Assembly: GCF_016755875.1 (NCBI RefSeq)
Contig: NZ_BNED01000005.1
Location: 1,364,001-1,428,000 of the forward strand
Length of the DNA stretch: 64,000 nt
DNA from: Streptomyces spororaveus
Lineage (GTDB): Bacteria; Actinomycetota; Actinomycetes; Streptomycetales; Streptomycetaceae
Reading direction: 5' to 3'
In this document: piece after piece, positions 27,801-35,502 of the stretch
How the letters are laid out: every line of letters starts with the position of its first letter
How positions within the stretch are numbered: position 1 is the stretch's first letter
Made by a program: the position numbers and the translations under genes
The notes under the pieces: model-generated
What the model saw: only the letters and a program-made list of their open reading frames with translations
Database searches by the model: none
What the model was told of the DNA's origin: nothing

Positions 27801-30456
27801 CCTTCGGGCCGCCGGGGTTGATGCCGAGCTCGACCAGCCGCTCCGCGACGACGGCGCCGTGGCTGTCGAGGCTCGGCACGCGGCTCAGGCGGTTGTAGAG
27901 CACAGCCTCCTGCACCGGGTCGGGCAGGTCGTCGTCAAGGTCGTCCAGCCCTTCGGATGCCTTCTGGAATTGCGCCCAGGCCTCGTAGGCCTCCGGTTCG
28001 CGGGCACGGAGCCGGTCGCGGGCGGCCTTGGCGGTCTCCTTGTCCACCAGGTTGTCAGGGGACTTGCGGTAGAAACCCGAGACGGCTGCGAGGTCGGCGA
28101 CCGGATCGCCCTGCCCTTCGACCTCCTTGGCGAGCAACAGGCGCAGAAGATCCTGGTAGTGGCGCAGACCCAAGCCCGCGGACAGCTTCGCCGCGTCCTG
28201 CCGGCTGTCAGAGAACACCACTGCCTGCCGGTTCGGCAGGAGCGAGAGGATCCCAGTGGTCAGTACCTGGTTCACCTTTTCGAAACCGGTGCGCATGGAC
28301 CTGACCGGAGTACGCATGCGACGCGGGTCGCTGAGACTGAGCCGTTCGGTTCCGACCTGCTTGAGCTCCCAGTCGTCGCCGCAGTTCGGGCACTGGGTGG
28401 GAGCGGCTGGCAGGTGTTCCGCCTTGAACCGGGACTTAACCTTTCTGGACTTCGGAACGCTCGTGTGGAAGGACCATCCGGTGTGGTCACGCTGGTTGCG
28501 CAGGCCGCCCGTACGGGGGTCGTAGGCACTGCGCTTGAACGCGAAGCTGGCGCTCATGGTGCCCTTGTCGGAGCTGGAGTCCCACTCCAGCCTCTCCACC
28601 ACCGGGTCGTCCTTGCGCGGCCAGTAGACAACATAGTTGGATGCGTCAGGTCCGTTGGCGGCGGCGTCGGGCAGAGAATCCAGGTCGGGCAGGTCCGCCA
28701 GCAGGCCAGCGTCGAACGGGCGCCCTGCACCGTTATGGAACGCCGTACCCGGTGCGTAACCACCGAGGAATACGTCTCCGCAGCTCTGGCAGTAGAGGAG
28801 TTCCAGGACGCGTGCGTTGCAGCTGCAGCGCGACGTGGGGCGGGAGTAGAGCTTGCCGACGGTCCTGTCCACACCTTCCGGGCGTTCAGCATCGGGGCAC
28901 TGTGGGTCTGAGCAGGCCCAGACTCCGGGAATGTTGCGGAAGAACAAGTGTCCACGCAGCTTGGGAGTACGGGAATTCGCAGAGCGGCGCAGAGCGGTGA
29001 GGACCCCGCGCAGCGCCTTGTCCCGCACCCCTGCGGCGGTGGCAGGAAAGAGCCGGGAGGCGACTGCGGTGTCGAAATCGGCGATGAGCCGGTCACCGTC
29101 GCGCAGTGCGTTGACGAACGCGTCGCTGGCTCCTGTGGCGGTAAGGAGCCGGTCGGCCTGCACGGGTTCGGCGTCCGGGCCCAGGGCGGCGTACGCCTCG
29201 GCATGCTCTGATATGTCGGTACGGGTGTGTGCAGGCAGCACGAGTTGGCCGCCGAGCACCTCGAAGCGGTCACGGTCTACGCCGAAGAATTCCTGCAGGA
29301 AATCCAGGTCGCGGGGTGCTTCGAGGGAGGCCGACGCGGCGAGGATGCGGAACTTCTCGGGGTGACGGTCCAGGCCGAGGCGGTGGCGCAGATTGCGCAG
29401 GAGGTAGGCAATCTCGGTGCCGGCCGTTCCGCGGTACATGTGGAGCTCGTCGACGACCAGCGTGAAGCGGGCTTCGGGCACCTCCTCCAGCCAGCGGCGC
29501 GTCTTGTCGAAGATGGCTGACTCGCGCTCGCGCATCAGCATGACATTGAGCATGCTGTAGTTCGTGATCATGATGTCGGGTGGGGCCTGGATCATGTCCC
29601 AGCGGCTGCGCATCTCTCCCCCGTCCAGCCGGGGGATGAAGTAGCGGCCCTCTCCACCAGCCTTCTGCGCCTGTCGGGAGCGCTCTTCGGTGGCCGTGAA
29701 CTCCTTCCGAAGCGTCTGCACACCGTTGGGCGAAGCGACCTCACCCGGGACGGGAGTGGCACCCGTATAGCGGCCGAAGTAGAAGCGGTGCCCGGGCCGC
29801 GACCGGGTGAGCCACTCCCTTACGCCGTCGCTGTCGAGCGCCTTGCGCAGGCGCATCATCTGGTCGTCGACGAGCGCGTTCATGGGGTACAGGACCAAAG
29901 CGCGTACGGCCGCGTGGCGCCCAGTTTCACCTGCCCGCTGGGGCTGGTATCCGCCGTCGGGAGAGGACCACCAGCGGTTGGATGGAAGCGCGGCGGCACG
30001 CCAGGAAGCGGACTCCCGGACGAGGTCGGCCAGGATGGGCAGCATGAACGACTCCGTCTTACCGGAGCCCGTGCCGGCCGTGACAACAACGTCGCGCCCG
30101 TCCCGGACGGCAGCGGCCAGGGCCCGGTGCTGGTGCTCGTACAGGGAGGGGACGCCCTGCAGCAGTCCAAGTTGCACCAGTTCCGCCAGATCGGGGTGGG
30201 CCCCTGCTGCCTTCACCGACGCATCGATACCCGCCTCCATCTGGACGTACCGCGGGCGAACCTCCAGCAAAGGGCGCCGCCACGCTCCGCCATCCGTATC
30301 GAACAGGTCCTGCCGCTCTCGTTCGAGGTTCTCGTCAGCCAGCCCGAACGGCGTGTTGTAGTAGCGGAAAAGCGCATCCTTCAGGTGGTCGAACGAGGCA
30401 AGGATGTCCACGTCCTGGCTGGCGATGCCGAGCTGCTGCGCGCCGGTGTCAGTCAT
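24880..30456 (-). CDS. Giant DEAD/DEAH-box helicase with C-terminal DUF1998 (DruE-like)
   Basis: A 1858-aa protein. Helicase motif I, AGTGSGKTES, is at residues 127-136 and motif II, DELH, at 336-339. Motif III-like ILAASAS follows, and the second RecA domain has TTTMEAGVDIG and QQRVGRAGRR around 1230-1270. Four Cys clusters (CSDPQC...CSC...CQSCG, CPNCG, CSVCR...CTKCR, CRACG...CRACG) suggest zinc sites. The C-terminus has the DUF1998 motif CRGSCYQCLRDYTNMAYH. Size and fusion match the DruE protein of Druantia systems; DISARM splits these domains and DpdJ is another possible relative. The start overlaps the upstream gene by 8 bp. Confidence 0.88.
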   Translation of the reverse strand: MTDTGAQQLGIASQDVDILASFDHLKDALFRYYNTPFGLADENLERERQDLFDTDGGAWRRPLLEVRPRYVQMEAGIDASVKAAGAHPDLAELVQLGLLQGVPSLYEHQHRALAAAVRDGRDVVVTAGTGSGKTESFMLPILADLVRESASWRAAALPSNRWWSSPDGGYQPQRAGETGRHAAVRALVLYPMNALVDDQMMRLRKALDSDGVREWLTRSRPGHRFYFGRYTGATPVPGEVASPNGVQTLRKEFTATEERSRQAQKAGGEGRYFIPRLDGGEMRSRWDMIQAPPDIMITNYSMLNVMLMRERESAIFDKTRRWLEEVPEARFTLVVDELHMYRGTAGTEIAYLLRNLRHRLGLDRHPEKFRILAASASLEAPRDLDFLQEFFGVDRDRFEVLGGQLVLPAHTRTDISEHAEAYAALGPDAEPVQADRLLTATGASDAFVNALRDGDRLIADFDTAVASRLFPATAAGVRDKALRGVLTALRRSANSRTPKLRGHLFFRNIPGVWACSDPQCPDAERPEGVDRTVGKLYSRPTSRCSCNARVLELLYCQSCGDVFLGGYAPGTAFHNGAGRPFDAGLLADLPDLDSLPDAAANGPDASNYVVYWPRKDDPVVERLEWDSSSDKGTMSASFAFKRSAYDPRTGGLRNQRDHTGWSFHTSVPKSRKVKSRFKAEHLPAAPTQCPNCGDDWELKQVGTERLSLSDPRRMRTPVRSMRTGFEKVNQVLTTGILSLLPNRQAVVFSDSRQDAAKLSAGLGLRHYQDLLRLLLAKEVEGQGDPVADLAAVSGFYRKSPDNLVDKETAKAARDRLRAREPEAYEAWAQFQKASEGLDDLDDDLPDPVQEAVLYNRLSRVPSLDSHGAVVAERLVELGINPGGPKASLQQTAYVRGGQPQPWTSLYQWPEAKGGKVRDASSLILSEPQEQLRQDIREARTSELLSGLFGSAGRDFESLGLGWLTLVDDQAPLEAEWASDAALARASLRVLGHMRRFAGLRSPADEPPKRLREFWASTADHLGHDKDDLRRTVERIWGDAVRQYVIQPGHVALRRGRAVSWTCSVCRLRHLHPGVGVCTKCRRPLSAASEPFEGTDADYYAWMARRQFGYFRLNAAELTGQTDRLDAQARQARFQGIFLDGKEHELPDTLDVLSVTTTMEAGVDIGPLSAVLMANMPPTRFNYQQRVGRAGRRTSPVALALTVCRGRSHDEYYFQDPKRITNDPTPPPYLSTDMKDIYQRVLAAEVLRRAMGAVQGAAGEGARTDPTRNVHGQFGRTADWPAVSEAVGLWIKSHESGVLALAEALADRTRGTWLPAQAATWVIEELVNHVTEIADEPRGHHELSQRLAESGLLPMFGFPTSARYLYTKRPSGSYPWPPRGVVDRSLDIAVSQFAPGAETVKDGQVHTAAGVVAFEPTGRVPRTVGEPLGEPVLIGICRACGHLAENVQAAPVEEDTPPQPCRACGTTDGSYREIELREPAGFYSAGKARDFDGNFAWRARSLAPRTAADLEQGAPQRIATPGLVVHSGKGERYAVNDNGGRLFHFSKVRPTAHWAGAYLEAHAAELFPWLARDTDGEEPLVTAIGATQHTDLFLLGPNAGEIPSLGLRLNLTAVSQSTGFPDDRSGRRAAWYSLAALLRTAAGSLLQVQPNEIASGIYGAGAGNSQARTFAFLSDTLDNGAGYCTHLAEPDVFEKLMTTAGQMLKAFAAGAHGRDCRGSCYQCLRDYTNMAYHSLLDWRLAGELLEVLQGSGAASGRRGRHAAGLLRNWASDLPPGDAEFVDDLGGTGPAVLFEDRVWVAAKSPFEAADSLLHSPRISTVRDAAVADDRGVHEVAFVDDFLLDRAPARVTVMLAEFDGL

Positions 30457-31399
30457 CTGCCTTCTCCCCCAGGTGCTGTCCGAGTGATTCTGCGATCTTG
30501 GCGGCTACGGCGTACGGCACGTTGTCGTAGGCAAGGTTCTCCGCCTGCGTGTTGATGCGGGGAGCTAGACCGCAGCACATAACGGCCACCCGCCGCTGCA
30601 GGTCAGGCAGGGGATATCCGTAGTCGACGTACAGGGTCCCAAACCTTTCGCGCCCGCAGTACTTCTCAGGCAGCCAGCGCAGTACGTCCGCCGCACGGCC
30701 CCGGGATTCCAGCACTAGGTACACCCCTTGCTCGTGGCTGGTCTCGTGCCACTCGCCGGCACGCAGGACCTGGCATACGCGCTTGCTGTCCCGCCGCTTG
30801 AGCCGGTACAGCCCCTCGCCCTGGGGCCGCGGGACGGGCCGGTATTCGCGGCTGTCGAGGTCGTACTGTTCCAGCGGCTTCCCGAACTCCGGTGCGGAGG
30901 TCAGAGCTCCGGGTCTCAACGGCGGCAGGAGCCGGGCTCCTTGCAATGCAAAGCACGGCGTGTACGCCGCACCGAGCTCAGCCGCCCAGCTGGCGAGCCC
31001 CTCTTCGTTGTCGAACTGGATGATCAGCGAATGAGGCAGGGGGATGTCCCTTGCCGGGCGGTCACTGGGCACTCGCAGCAGTTCCAGCAAGCCGCCCTGT
31101 ACCGCTCGTGCCAGACGGGCGTCGAATGCTGCCGTCCGGCTCCCGGTAAGAACCGCCAGTCCCCTGGCCTTCGGCAGGCGGGTCAGGACGGGCGGGGCCG
31201 CGCACCAGCGCCGGTTGCGCCAGTCGATGTCCATGTAGGCCAGGGAGACGGCGTCTCGCAGCCATCGGCCCGGGGCGCCGGGCTCGATGTCCGGGCCGTG
31301 CTTGGCCGCCAGCCACCACATCCCCTGCTTGACGTCGGACAGCGAACCGGCTCCTTGCTCGCTCACCCATCGCAGCAGCAAGCTTCCCGTATCGGTCAT
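30449..31399 (-). CDS. Defence-operon protein, 316 aa (possible DruG counterpart)
   Basis: ATG 31399 overlaps the stop of the 700-aa gene (ATGA) and its own stop overlaps the helicase start by 8 bp. The protein has no signal or membrane helix. Recognisable patches are LLLRWVSEQGAGSLSDVKQGMWWLA (helical, winged-helix-like), WRWLPEKYCGRERFGTLYVDYGYPLPDLQRRVAVMCCGLAP near residue 265 (only partly quoted: LPEKYCGRERF), which I cannot place in a named family. Position and size fit the DruF-DruG-DruE order of Druantia type II; this is inference from context only. Confidence 0.7.
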   Translation of the reverse strand: MTDTGSLLLRWVSEQGAGSLSDVKQGMWWLAAKHGPDIEPGAPGRWLRDAVSLAYMDIDWRNRRWCAAPPVLTRLPKARGLAVLTGSRTAAFDARLARAVQGGLLELLRVPSDRPARDIPLPHSLIIQFDNEEGLASWAAELGAAYTPCFALQGARLLPPLRPGALTSAPEFGKPLEQYDLDSREYRPVPRPQGEGLYRLKRRDSKRVCQVLRAGEWHETSHEQGVYLVLESRGRAADVLRWLPEKYCGRERFGTLYVDYGYPLPDLQRRVAVMCCGLAPRINTQAENLAYDNVPYAVAAKIAESLGQHLGEKADD

Positions 31400-33498
31400 C
31401 GCGCTTCCCGCCTCCCGGCAATCGCCTCTGCCGCCGCTACGTACTCGAGCCATACGGCAGTCCGGCACCGGTCGGCCGCTCTAAGGACGGCATACGCCCA
31501 GGCGAAGTCATCCGGCTCCGGCGTGGGAACGGGTATGTCCGACGCTACCGCCAGCGTCCTGACCGACCACCGGGTCGGCGTCCGGTACACCAGCCAGACA
31601 TAGCCGTCCGGCACATCGACCTCAAGACCGGGTCCGCAGGCGTCCTCGGGCAGGCGTGAGACCATCCACTCCGGAACCGTCTGCTGCCTGACCTGGCGTA
31701 CGCCGCCCCCGGGGTCGATGAGCACCGCTTCCAGAACGTTCGAACGCACCAGCACGCTCCTCGGGAGGCGGATGCCACCGGGCACCTCAGCCCCGCGGAT
31801 GACTGCCTCCAGATTCTCTGCATTGCGCAGTTCAGGCTGCGCAGTGCCTTGGCAGGCATATCCGAGCGTGCCACTGCCGGGGGGCAGCCCTTCGTTCAGC
31901 CCGTCGTGCAGGGTGAAGAGCTGGCTGCTCTGATCCGTACCTACGCGGTGCTCACCCTCATCCAGCGGAATGACGCATAGCGGGAAGGGCACCCGGGGGT
32001 CGGCGCGGAGCTTCTCGCGGTAACCGTCGAGGACTACCTCTACACGGCCGTCAGGGGAAGCACTGGCTGGCAGCAGGAGGTCGGGGGCGCCGCCGCGCAG
32101 GAAATGGCCTGCTACTGCTCCACCAATCCGGAATTCGGGAGCGATACGCAGTCCACCGGACAGCACGGCGTGTTGTCGGAGCTGTGGTTCGAGTACGTGT
32201 GCGTGTTCTCCGCCCTCGTCGAGGGTGCGGGCAAAAGCAAGCCCGTTGAGGGCACGCACACCTTTGAACAGCTTCCAGCCCGGTACGGGTGCGGGTGCTT
32301 CGCGGACGGTGCGGCCCACGAGGGCACTGACCATGGAGCGCACTGCGCCGACCGTGGGATCGGCGGCCAGGATCCAGTGCTCCTCTCCGGGCTCGAAGTA
32401 CTCCGTACTCACCCACTCCCCCAGGTGGGGGTGCATCCGCAGCAGCACCACTTCCCGCGGCCCCCACTCGAGGACCAGGTCCTCACCCTCCAGGCGCAGG
32501 CCATGGTCGAGTTGCTGCCACGATGGCTGCAGAGATTCCAGCCCTCTGTAGACGTGACCGTAGTCCTCACACAGCATGAGCATACGGCCGCCCGCCACAG
32601 CCACGCTGGTCTCGCTGATGCCTTCGCACACCTCGGCGAGCCATTCCAACCGCCTGCCGCGGTCTGCAACCATGAGGCGAAGCCCGACACCTCGCCGCCG
32701 ACGCTCGCGCTCCGGCTCGTGCAGGGTGCCGTCCCAGTCGTGGGCGAGACGCTTAATCAGATCAGCGATCAGCGTATTGTCCACATCGGCAGCACCCGCC
32801 AACTCCTCCATGAGTCGTGGCGAGAGTCGCCGATCCCGGCCTGTCGTCCACAAGCGCAGCCGCCGCAGCAGCTCTCGGCTGGAGAGATCGTCGAGGTTGT
32901 GCGGCCGCAAACGGGTGGCGGCGAAGAAGCGCGTGAGGGCGTGCCGATCCGAACCCCGGACCAGCGCCTGCGAAATCGGATACCCGATCTTCCAGTAGAA
33001 CTCGTCGGTGCTGACCGTGCTGGCACCGTACAGACCACCAGTCTTTTCCAACCAGTTGTCGAGCGCCTCCCACATCACCGCGACGTCCTGGAACGCGTGC
33101 TCCAGCTTGTTCGCCCGGAAGGTGGAGCGCTGCTCGCTGAACAGCTGGATCCACCGTCCGTAGAAGTTGGTCTTCAACATGCCGTCGGACGAGGCCATCC
33201 GGGTAGCCGCCAGCACGGACAGAGCCAGCACTGGCAAGCTCGGCGGCGGGCCCATGGCCCCGCTGCGCGCCCAGATCTCGCACCTCCGCTGGATGCGGCT
33301 GAACAGAGGTCTCTCTGGGTCAGTCCAATTCAGCTCGTCAGCGACGGCTTGGGCGAGCCCCATGTCAATGCTGTAACTCTCGGCCAGTTCCCGTTCGGCC
33401 TCGTCGTCGATGTACAGCACGGTGCTCTGCAGCGCATACCCCGCACCGAAGAACTCTGCAGAGAGCACCTCGTGCCACTGCTTGTATGCAGTCCCCAT
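31396..33498 (-). CDS. Defence-operon protein, 700 aa (possible DruF counterpart)
   Basis: ATG 33498 follows GGAAAGG five bases upstream and is the first gene of the operon. The protein is soluble, rich in Trp/Arg/Glu, with a helical N-terminal half (WHEVLSAEFFGAGYALQ, LFSRIQRRCEIWARSG, FYGRWIQLFSEQRSTFR) and a beta-rich C-terminal half (WILAADPTVGAVRSMVSALVG, GYVWLVYRTPTRWSVRTLAVA). I recognise no catalytic motif. Gene order (large unknown, small unknown, DUF1998 helicase) suggests a Druantia-like system, but sequence homology was not tested. Confidence 0.72.
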   Translation of the reverse strand: MGTAYKQWHEVLSAEFFGAGYALQSTVLYIDDEAERELAESYSIDMGLAQAVADELNWTDPERPLFSRIQRRCEIWARSGAMGPPPSLPVLALSVLAATRMASSDGMLKTNFYGRWIQLFSEQRSTFRANKLEHAFQDVAVMWEALDNWLEKTGGLYGASTVSTDEFYWKIGYPISQALVRGSDRHALTRFFAATRLRPHNLDDLSSRELLRRLRLWTTGRDRRLSPRLMEELAGAADVDNTLIADLIKRLAHDWDGTLHEPERERRRRGVGLRLMVADRGRRLEWLAEVCEGISETSVAVAGGRMLMLCEDYGHVYRGLESLQPSWQQLDHGLRLEGEDLVLEWGPREVVLLRMHPHLGEWVSTEYFEPGEEHWILAADPTVGAVRSMVSALVGRTVREAPAPVPGWKLFKGVRALNGLAFARTLDEGGEHAHVLEPQLRQHAVLSGGLRIAPEFRIGGAVAGHFLRGGAPDLLLPASASPDGRVEVVLDGYREKLRADPRVPFPLCVIPLDEGEHRVGTDQSSQLFTLHDGLNEGLPPGSGTLGYACQGTAQPELRNAENLEAVIRGAEVPGGIRLPRSVLVRSNVLEAVLIDPGGGVRQVRQQTVPEWMVSRLPEDACGPGLEVDVPDGYVWLVYRTPTRWSVRTLAVASDIPVPTPEPDDFAWAYAVLRAADRCRTAVWLEYVAAAEAIAGRREAR

Positions 33499-33621
33499 CT
33501 AGCCTTTCCAGATCCCCACGCACGGCCGCATCCAGTGTGCGGCTGTGCATGCGAAGTCGGCGGCACCCTCAACTGCCGCCCGCACCGGTCCAGCCGCAAG
33601 GGGCGCACCTCATCCACTGCG

Positions 33622-33647
33622 CTTGAAGCTCAAGCTAAAGCTTCAAG
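33622..33647. promoter_or_regulatory. Inverted repeat in the defence operon leader
   Basis: CTTGAAGCT and AGCTTCAAG are perfectly complementary 9-base arms separated by CAAGCTAA. The repeat lies about 125 bp upstream of the first defence gene's start. It could be an operator or a stem-loop in the leader; no adjacent regulator gene exists. Confidence 0.5.
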
Positions 33648-33903
33648 AACACTACTGCCGAAGGCTCTTGCTTGATAGGCAAACTACATGGTTCCCACAT
33701 TGCGGACCTGCGGAAAGGAAGGGACCGCCAATCTTCGCTCGGCGCAGCCGAAGGCGCGTCAGGGAGACCGCCGGGAGCCCCCTCAATGTCATTCCGAGTC
33801 CGAGCCGCCTGCTGAGTAGTGCCGGGCGGGCTGTCGCTCATGAGTGGGGGCTTCAGAAGCCGGCTGGCGGCGGTCGCTGGGCCGACCCCAATCTGTCACG
33901 CCC

Positions 33904-34033
33904 CCGAGGTCAGCGCCGTCGGAACGGTTCCGATCTCATGCTGAGTGTTCGCTGACCTCGGCCGCCCATAACAACTCTGTCCTGCAAAGATGTCCAGATG
34001 TCGGGCGTTGGACCTGAACATGGTACGAAGCAT
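33904..34033 (-). pseudogene. Truncated panD start with unrelated downstream frame
   Basis: From ATG 34033 the frame reads MLRTMFRSN, matching the first eight codons of panD (MLRTMFKSK), then continues into unrelated sequence (ARHLDIFAGQSCYG...) to a stop near 33904. The catalytic Gly-Ser is absent, so it cannot be a decarboxylase. It is a by-product of the duplication. Confidence 0.6.
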
Positions 34034-34158
34034 CGGAAGACTCCCGGATTGCCTGCTCCCTGCCTGCGCGATTGCAGGTCAAGGGCGATGCCCGGAGCCT
34101 ACAACGATCCGCAAGCCCGGTCAGCTGTCCCCGGGTCTTTCAGGACTCACGCTGACCG
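34008..34158. repeat. Right copy of ~150-bp direct repeat (panD promoter relic)
   Basis: Second, diverged copy of 22911-23059, in the same orientation. It includes the segment equivalent to the panD promoter, so it points leftwards towards the defence operon and could supply its promoter. Confidence 0.88.
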
Positions 34159-34467
34159 CTTGCGCACTCTGGCGGTCTGGGTGCCCACCGGAGCGAAGGC
34201 AGTCGGCTGAGCGGCTCGCCGGACACCCCCGGCGACCACCTCGATCAACCCGTCGACGACGAGAACATCTACCCGGGAATCCGGCGGCCCCACGCGGGCG
34301 ACGACCCTCCAGCGCCCGAGCCGTGGTTCCACGTCCAGCCCGAGCACCATCCGTGGTTTCGGCTCGTCCTCGCCCGAACCGCCGCCGGGCTGACGGGCTT
34401 CGCCGGAGACGGAACGGCCACCGCGGAGCCGTCTTGATGGACGGAGACACGACAGCCGGCGCCGCAC
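34147..34467 (-). CDS. Possible small protein, up to 106 aa (doubtful)
   Basis: A minus-strand frame whose middle (PRMVLGLDVEPRLGRWRVVARVG, then RVDVLVVDGLIEVVAGGV) looks more protein-like than a shadow frame. Its stop falls inside the duplicated segment, and the left repeat copy preserves the same terminal Ser-Ala-stop in the equivalent frame. This suggests that the duplicated unit began in the tail of a gene originally upstream of panD. The start is unclear and no family is recognised. Confidence 0.3.
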   Translation of the reverse strand: MRRRLSCLRPSRRLRGGRSVSGEARQPGGGSGEDEPKPRMVLGLDVEPRLGRWRVVARVGPPDSRVDVLVVDGLIEVVAGGVRRAAQPTAFAPVGTQTARVRKRSA

Positions 34468-34563
34468 CGTGGGAGCAACCCCACCTCACCCGGGGGCTCT
34501 CTTGGGCATCATGAGGGGTGCACGGCGGCGACCTTCGGAACGGAACGGGAAGGACGAGGCTTC

Positions 34564-35469
34564 ATGGCGCGAAAGCCGCGGAAGTCCGGAACGCAGCACC
34601 CGGTGGACAGAATCGTCCTGCCCGTCGAGCGTGGGGCCACGCCGTCGGGCGGCGGCTCGCCCGCCACCCCCGCGTCGCCGGGCCCCCGGCCCCGTACCGA
34701 GGTGCCGGCGCCGCAGCGGATCCGGCCCCCGCAGGAGAAGCCGCTCCGACCGGGCAGACCACTCCAGAAACAGACGGAAGGCGTCCGCCCGAAGAAGGAG
34801 ACTCCGCGCCCGCGCGCACCCAAGGCACCTTCGAGCGTGCCCGTCGCTCGCACACCCCTCCCGGGCTCGGCCATCGACCAGGCGGAGCACCTGCGGAGCG
34901 TCATGCGGGAGGGGGACCGGCAACTGCTGCGGCGTGACATCTCGCGGCTCTTCAGGAGCGGGCCCGCGCGGACCGCGAAGGTCATGAAGCACCTCCGGGC
35001 CCGGCCGGACCGCCAACTGCTCGTATCGACCGTCCACCAGGCCGCCGAAGACCTCGACGGAGCGCTGGACCTCTACGACCATCTCCGCGTGCGCAGCCTG
35101 GAGTACTGCGCCGTCGCGGTGCTCTTCGCCGCCGTGGAAGGGCGCCCCGGACGCCTGCCGGACGTCCTCCGGCAGCTGCGGCGGAGACAGCGGAGCGGGG
35201 ACGCCGAGCTGCTCCGCTCCGCGACCGCCGTCCTTCCGTACGGTCACACGACCGCCCGGATGGACGAGGCGGTGGCCCGAGTCCTGCAGTACACCTCGTA
35301 CAAGGTGGCGGCGGAGAGGGAGTTGCACCGCGCCAGGCGGCTGCGGAGGACGGAGCGGGCACAGCGGGAGACCGCCGCGACGTCTCCCGTGCTCGGCGCG
35401 GGAGACGGACGGTCGACGTGGTGGCGGCTCCTGCACTGGGTCGTGGCGCTGTTCCGGCAGCGAGCCTAG
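34564..35469 (+). CDS. Basic, Pro-rich protein of unknown function, 301 aa
   Basis: ATG 34564 follows GGAAGGACGAGG. The first ~100 residues are Pro/Arg/Lys-rich and disordered (MARKPRKSGTQHPVDRIVLP). The remainder is helical (DQAEHLRSVMREGDRQLLRRDISRLF; DLDGALDLYDHLRVRSLEYCAVAVLFAAV; AELLRSATAVLPYG) with TPR-like spacing, and the end (STWWRLLHWVVALFRQRA) is amphipathic and may touch the membrane. It is convergent with the vWA gene, 33 bp between stops. I do not recognise it. Confidence 0.65.
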   Translation: MARKPRKSGTQHPVDRIVLPVERGATPSGGGSPATPASPGPRPRTEVPAPQRIRPPQEKPLRPGRPLQKQTEGVRPKKETPRPRAPKAPSSVPVARTPLPGSAIDQAEHLRSVMREGDRQLLRRDISRLFRSGPARTAKVMKHLRARPDRQLLVSTVHQAAEDLDGALDLYDHLRVRSLEYCAVAVLFAAVEGRPGRLPDVLRQLRRRQRSGDAELLRSATAVLPYGHTTARMDEAVARVLQYTSYKVAAERELHRARRLRRTERAQRETAATSPVLGAGDGRSTWWRLLHWVVALFRQRA

Positions 35470-35502
35470 GCAGGTCCGCTCGACCGGTGGCGGTCGGTCA
35501 CG

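Larger units (their letters stand above)
33499..34563. other. Long gene-poor junction upstream of the defence operon
   Basis: About 1.06 kb. From left to right it holds the ribosome-binding site and promoter zone of the defence operon, an AT-richer inverted repeat (33622-33647), no convincing gene to 34007, the second copy of the panD promoter/start (34008-34158), a possible small minus-strand gene (34147-34467) and the leader of the 301-aa gene. Base composition between 33.6 and 34.0 kb is visibly less GC-rich than the chromosome around it. Confidence 0.6.

Noticed and set aside
24880..33498. DISARM or BREX identity for the helicase operon
   Set aside because: DISARM places DUF1998 in a separate gene and has a phospholipase D protein and methylase; BREX needs PglX/PglZ/BrxC. 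None is present.
33545..33955. Plus-strand 136-codon frame upstream of the defence operon
   Set aside because: Composition is irregular (runs of Leu-Lys, Arg-rich), with no ribosome-binding site; better explained as the non-coding leader.
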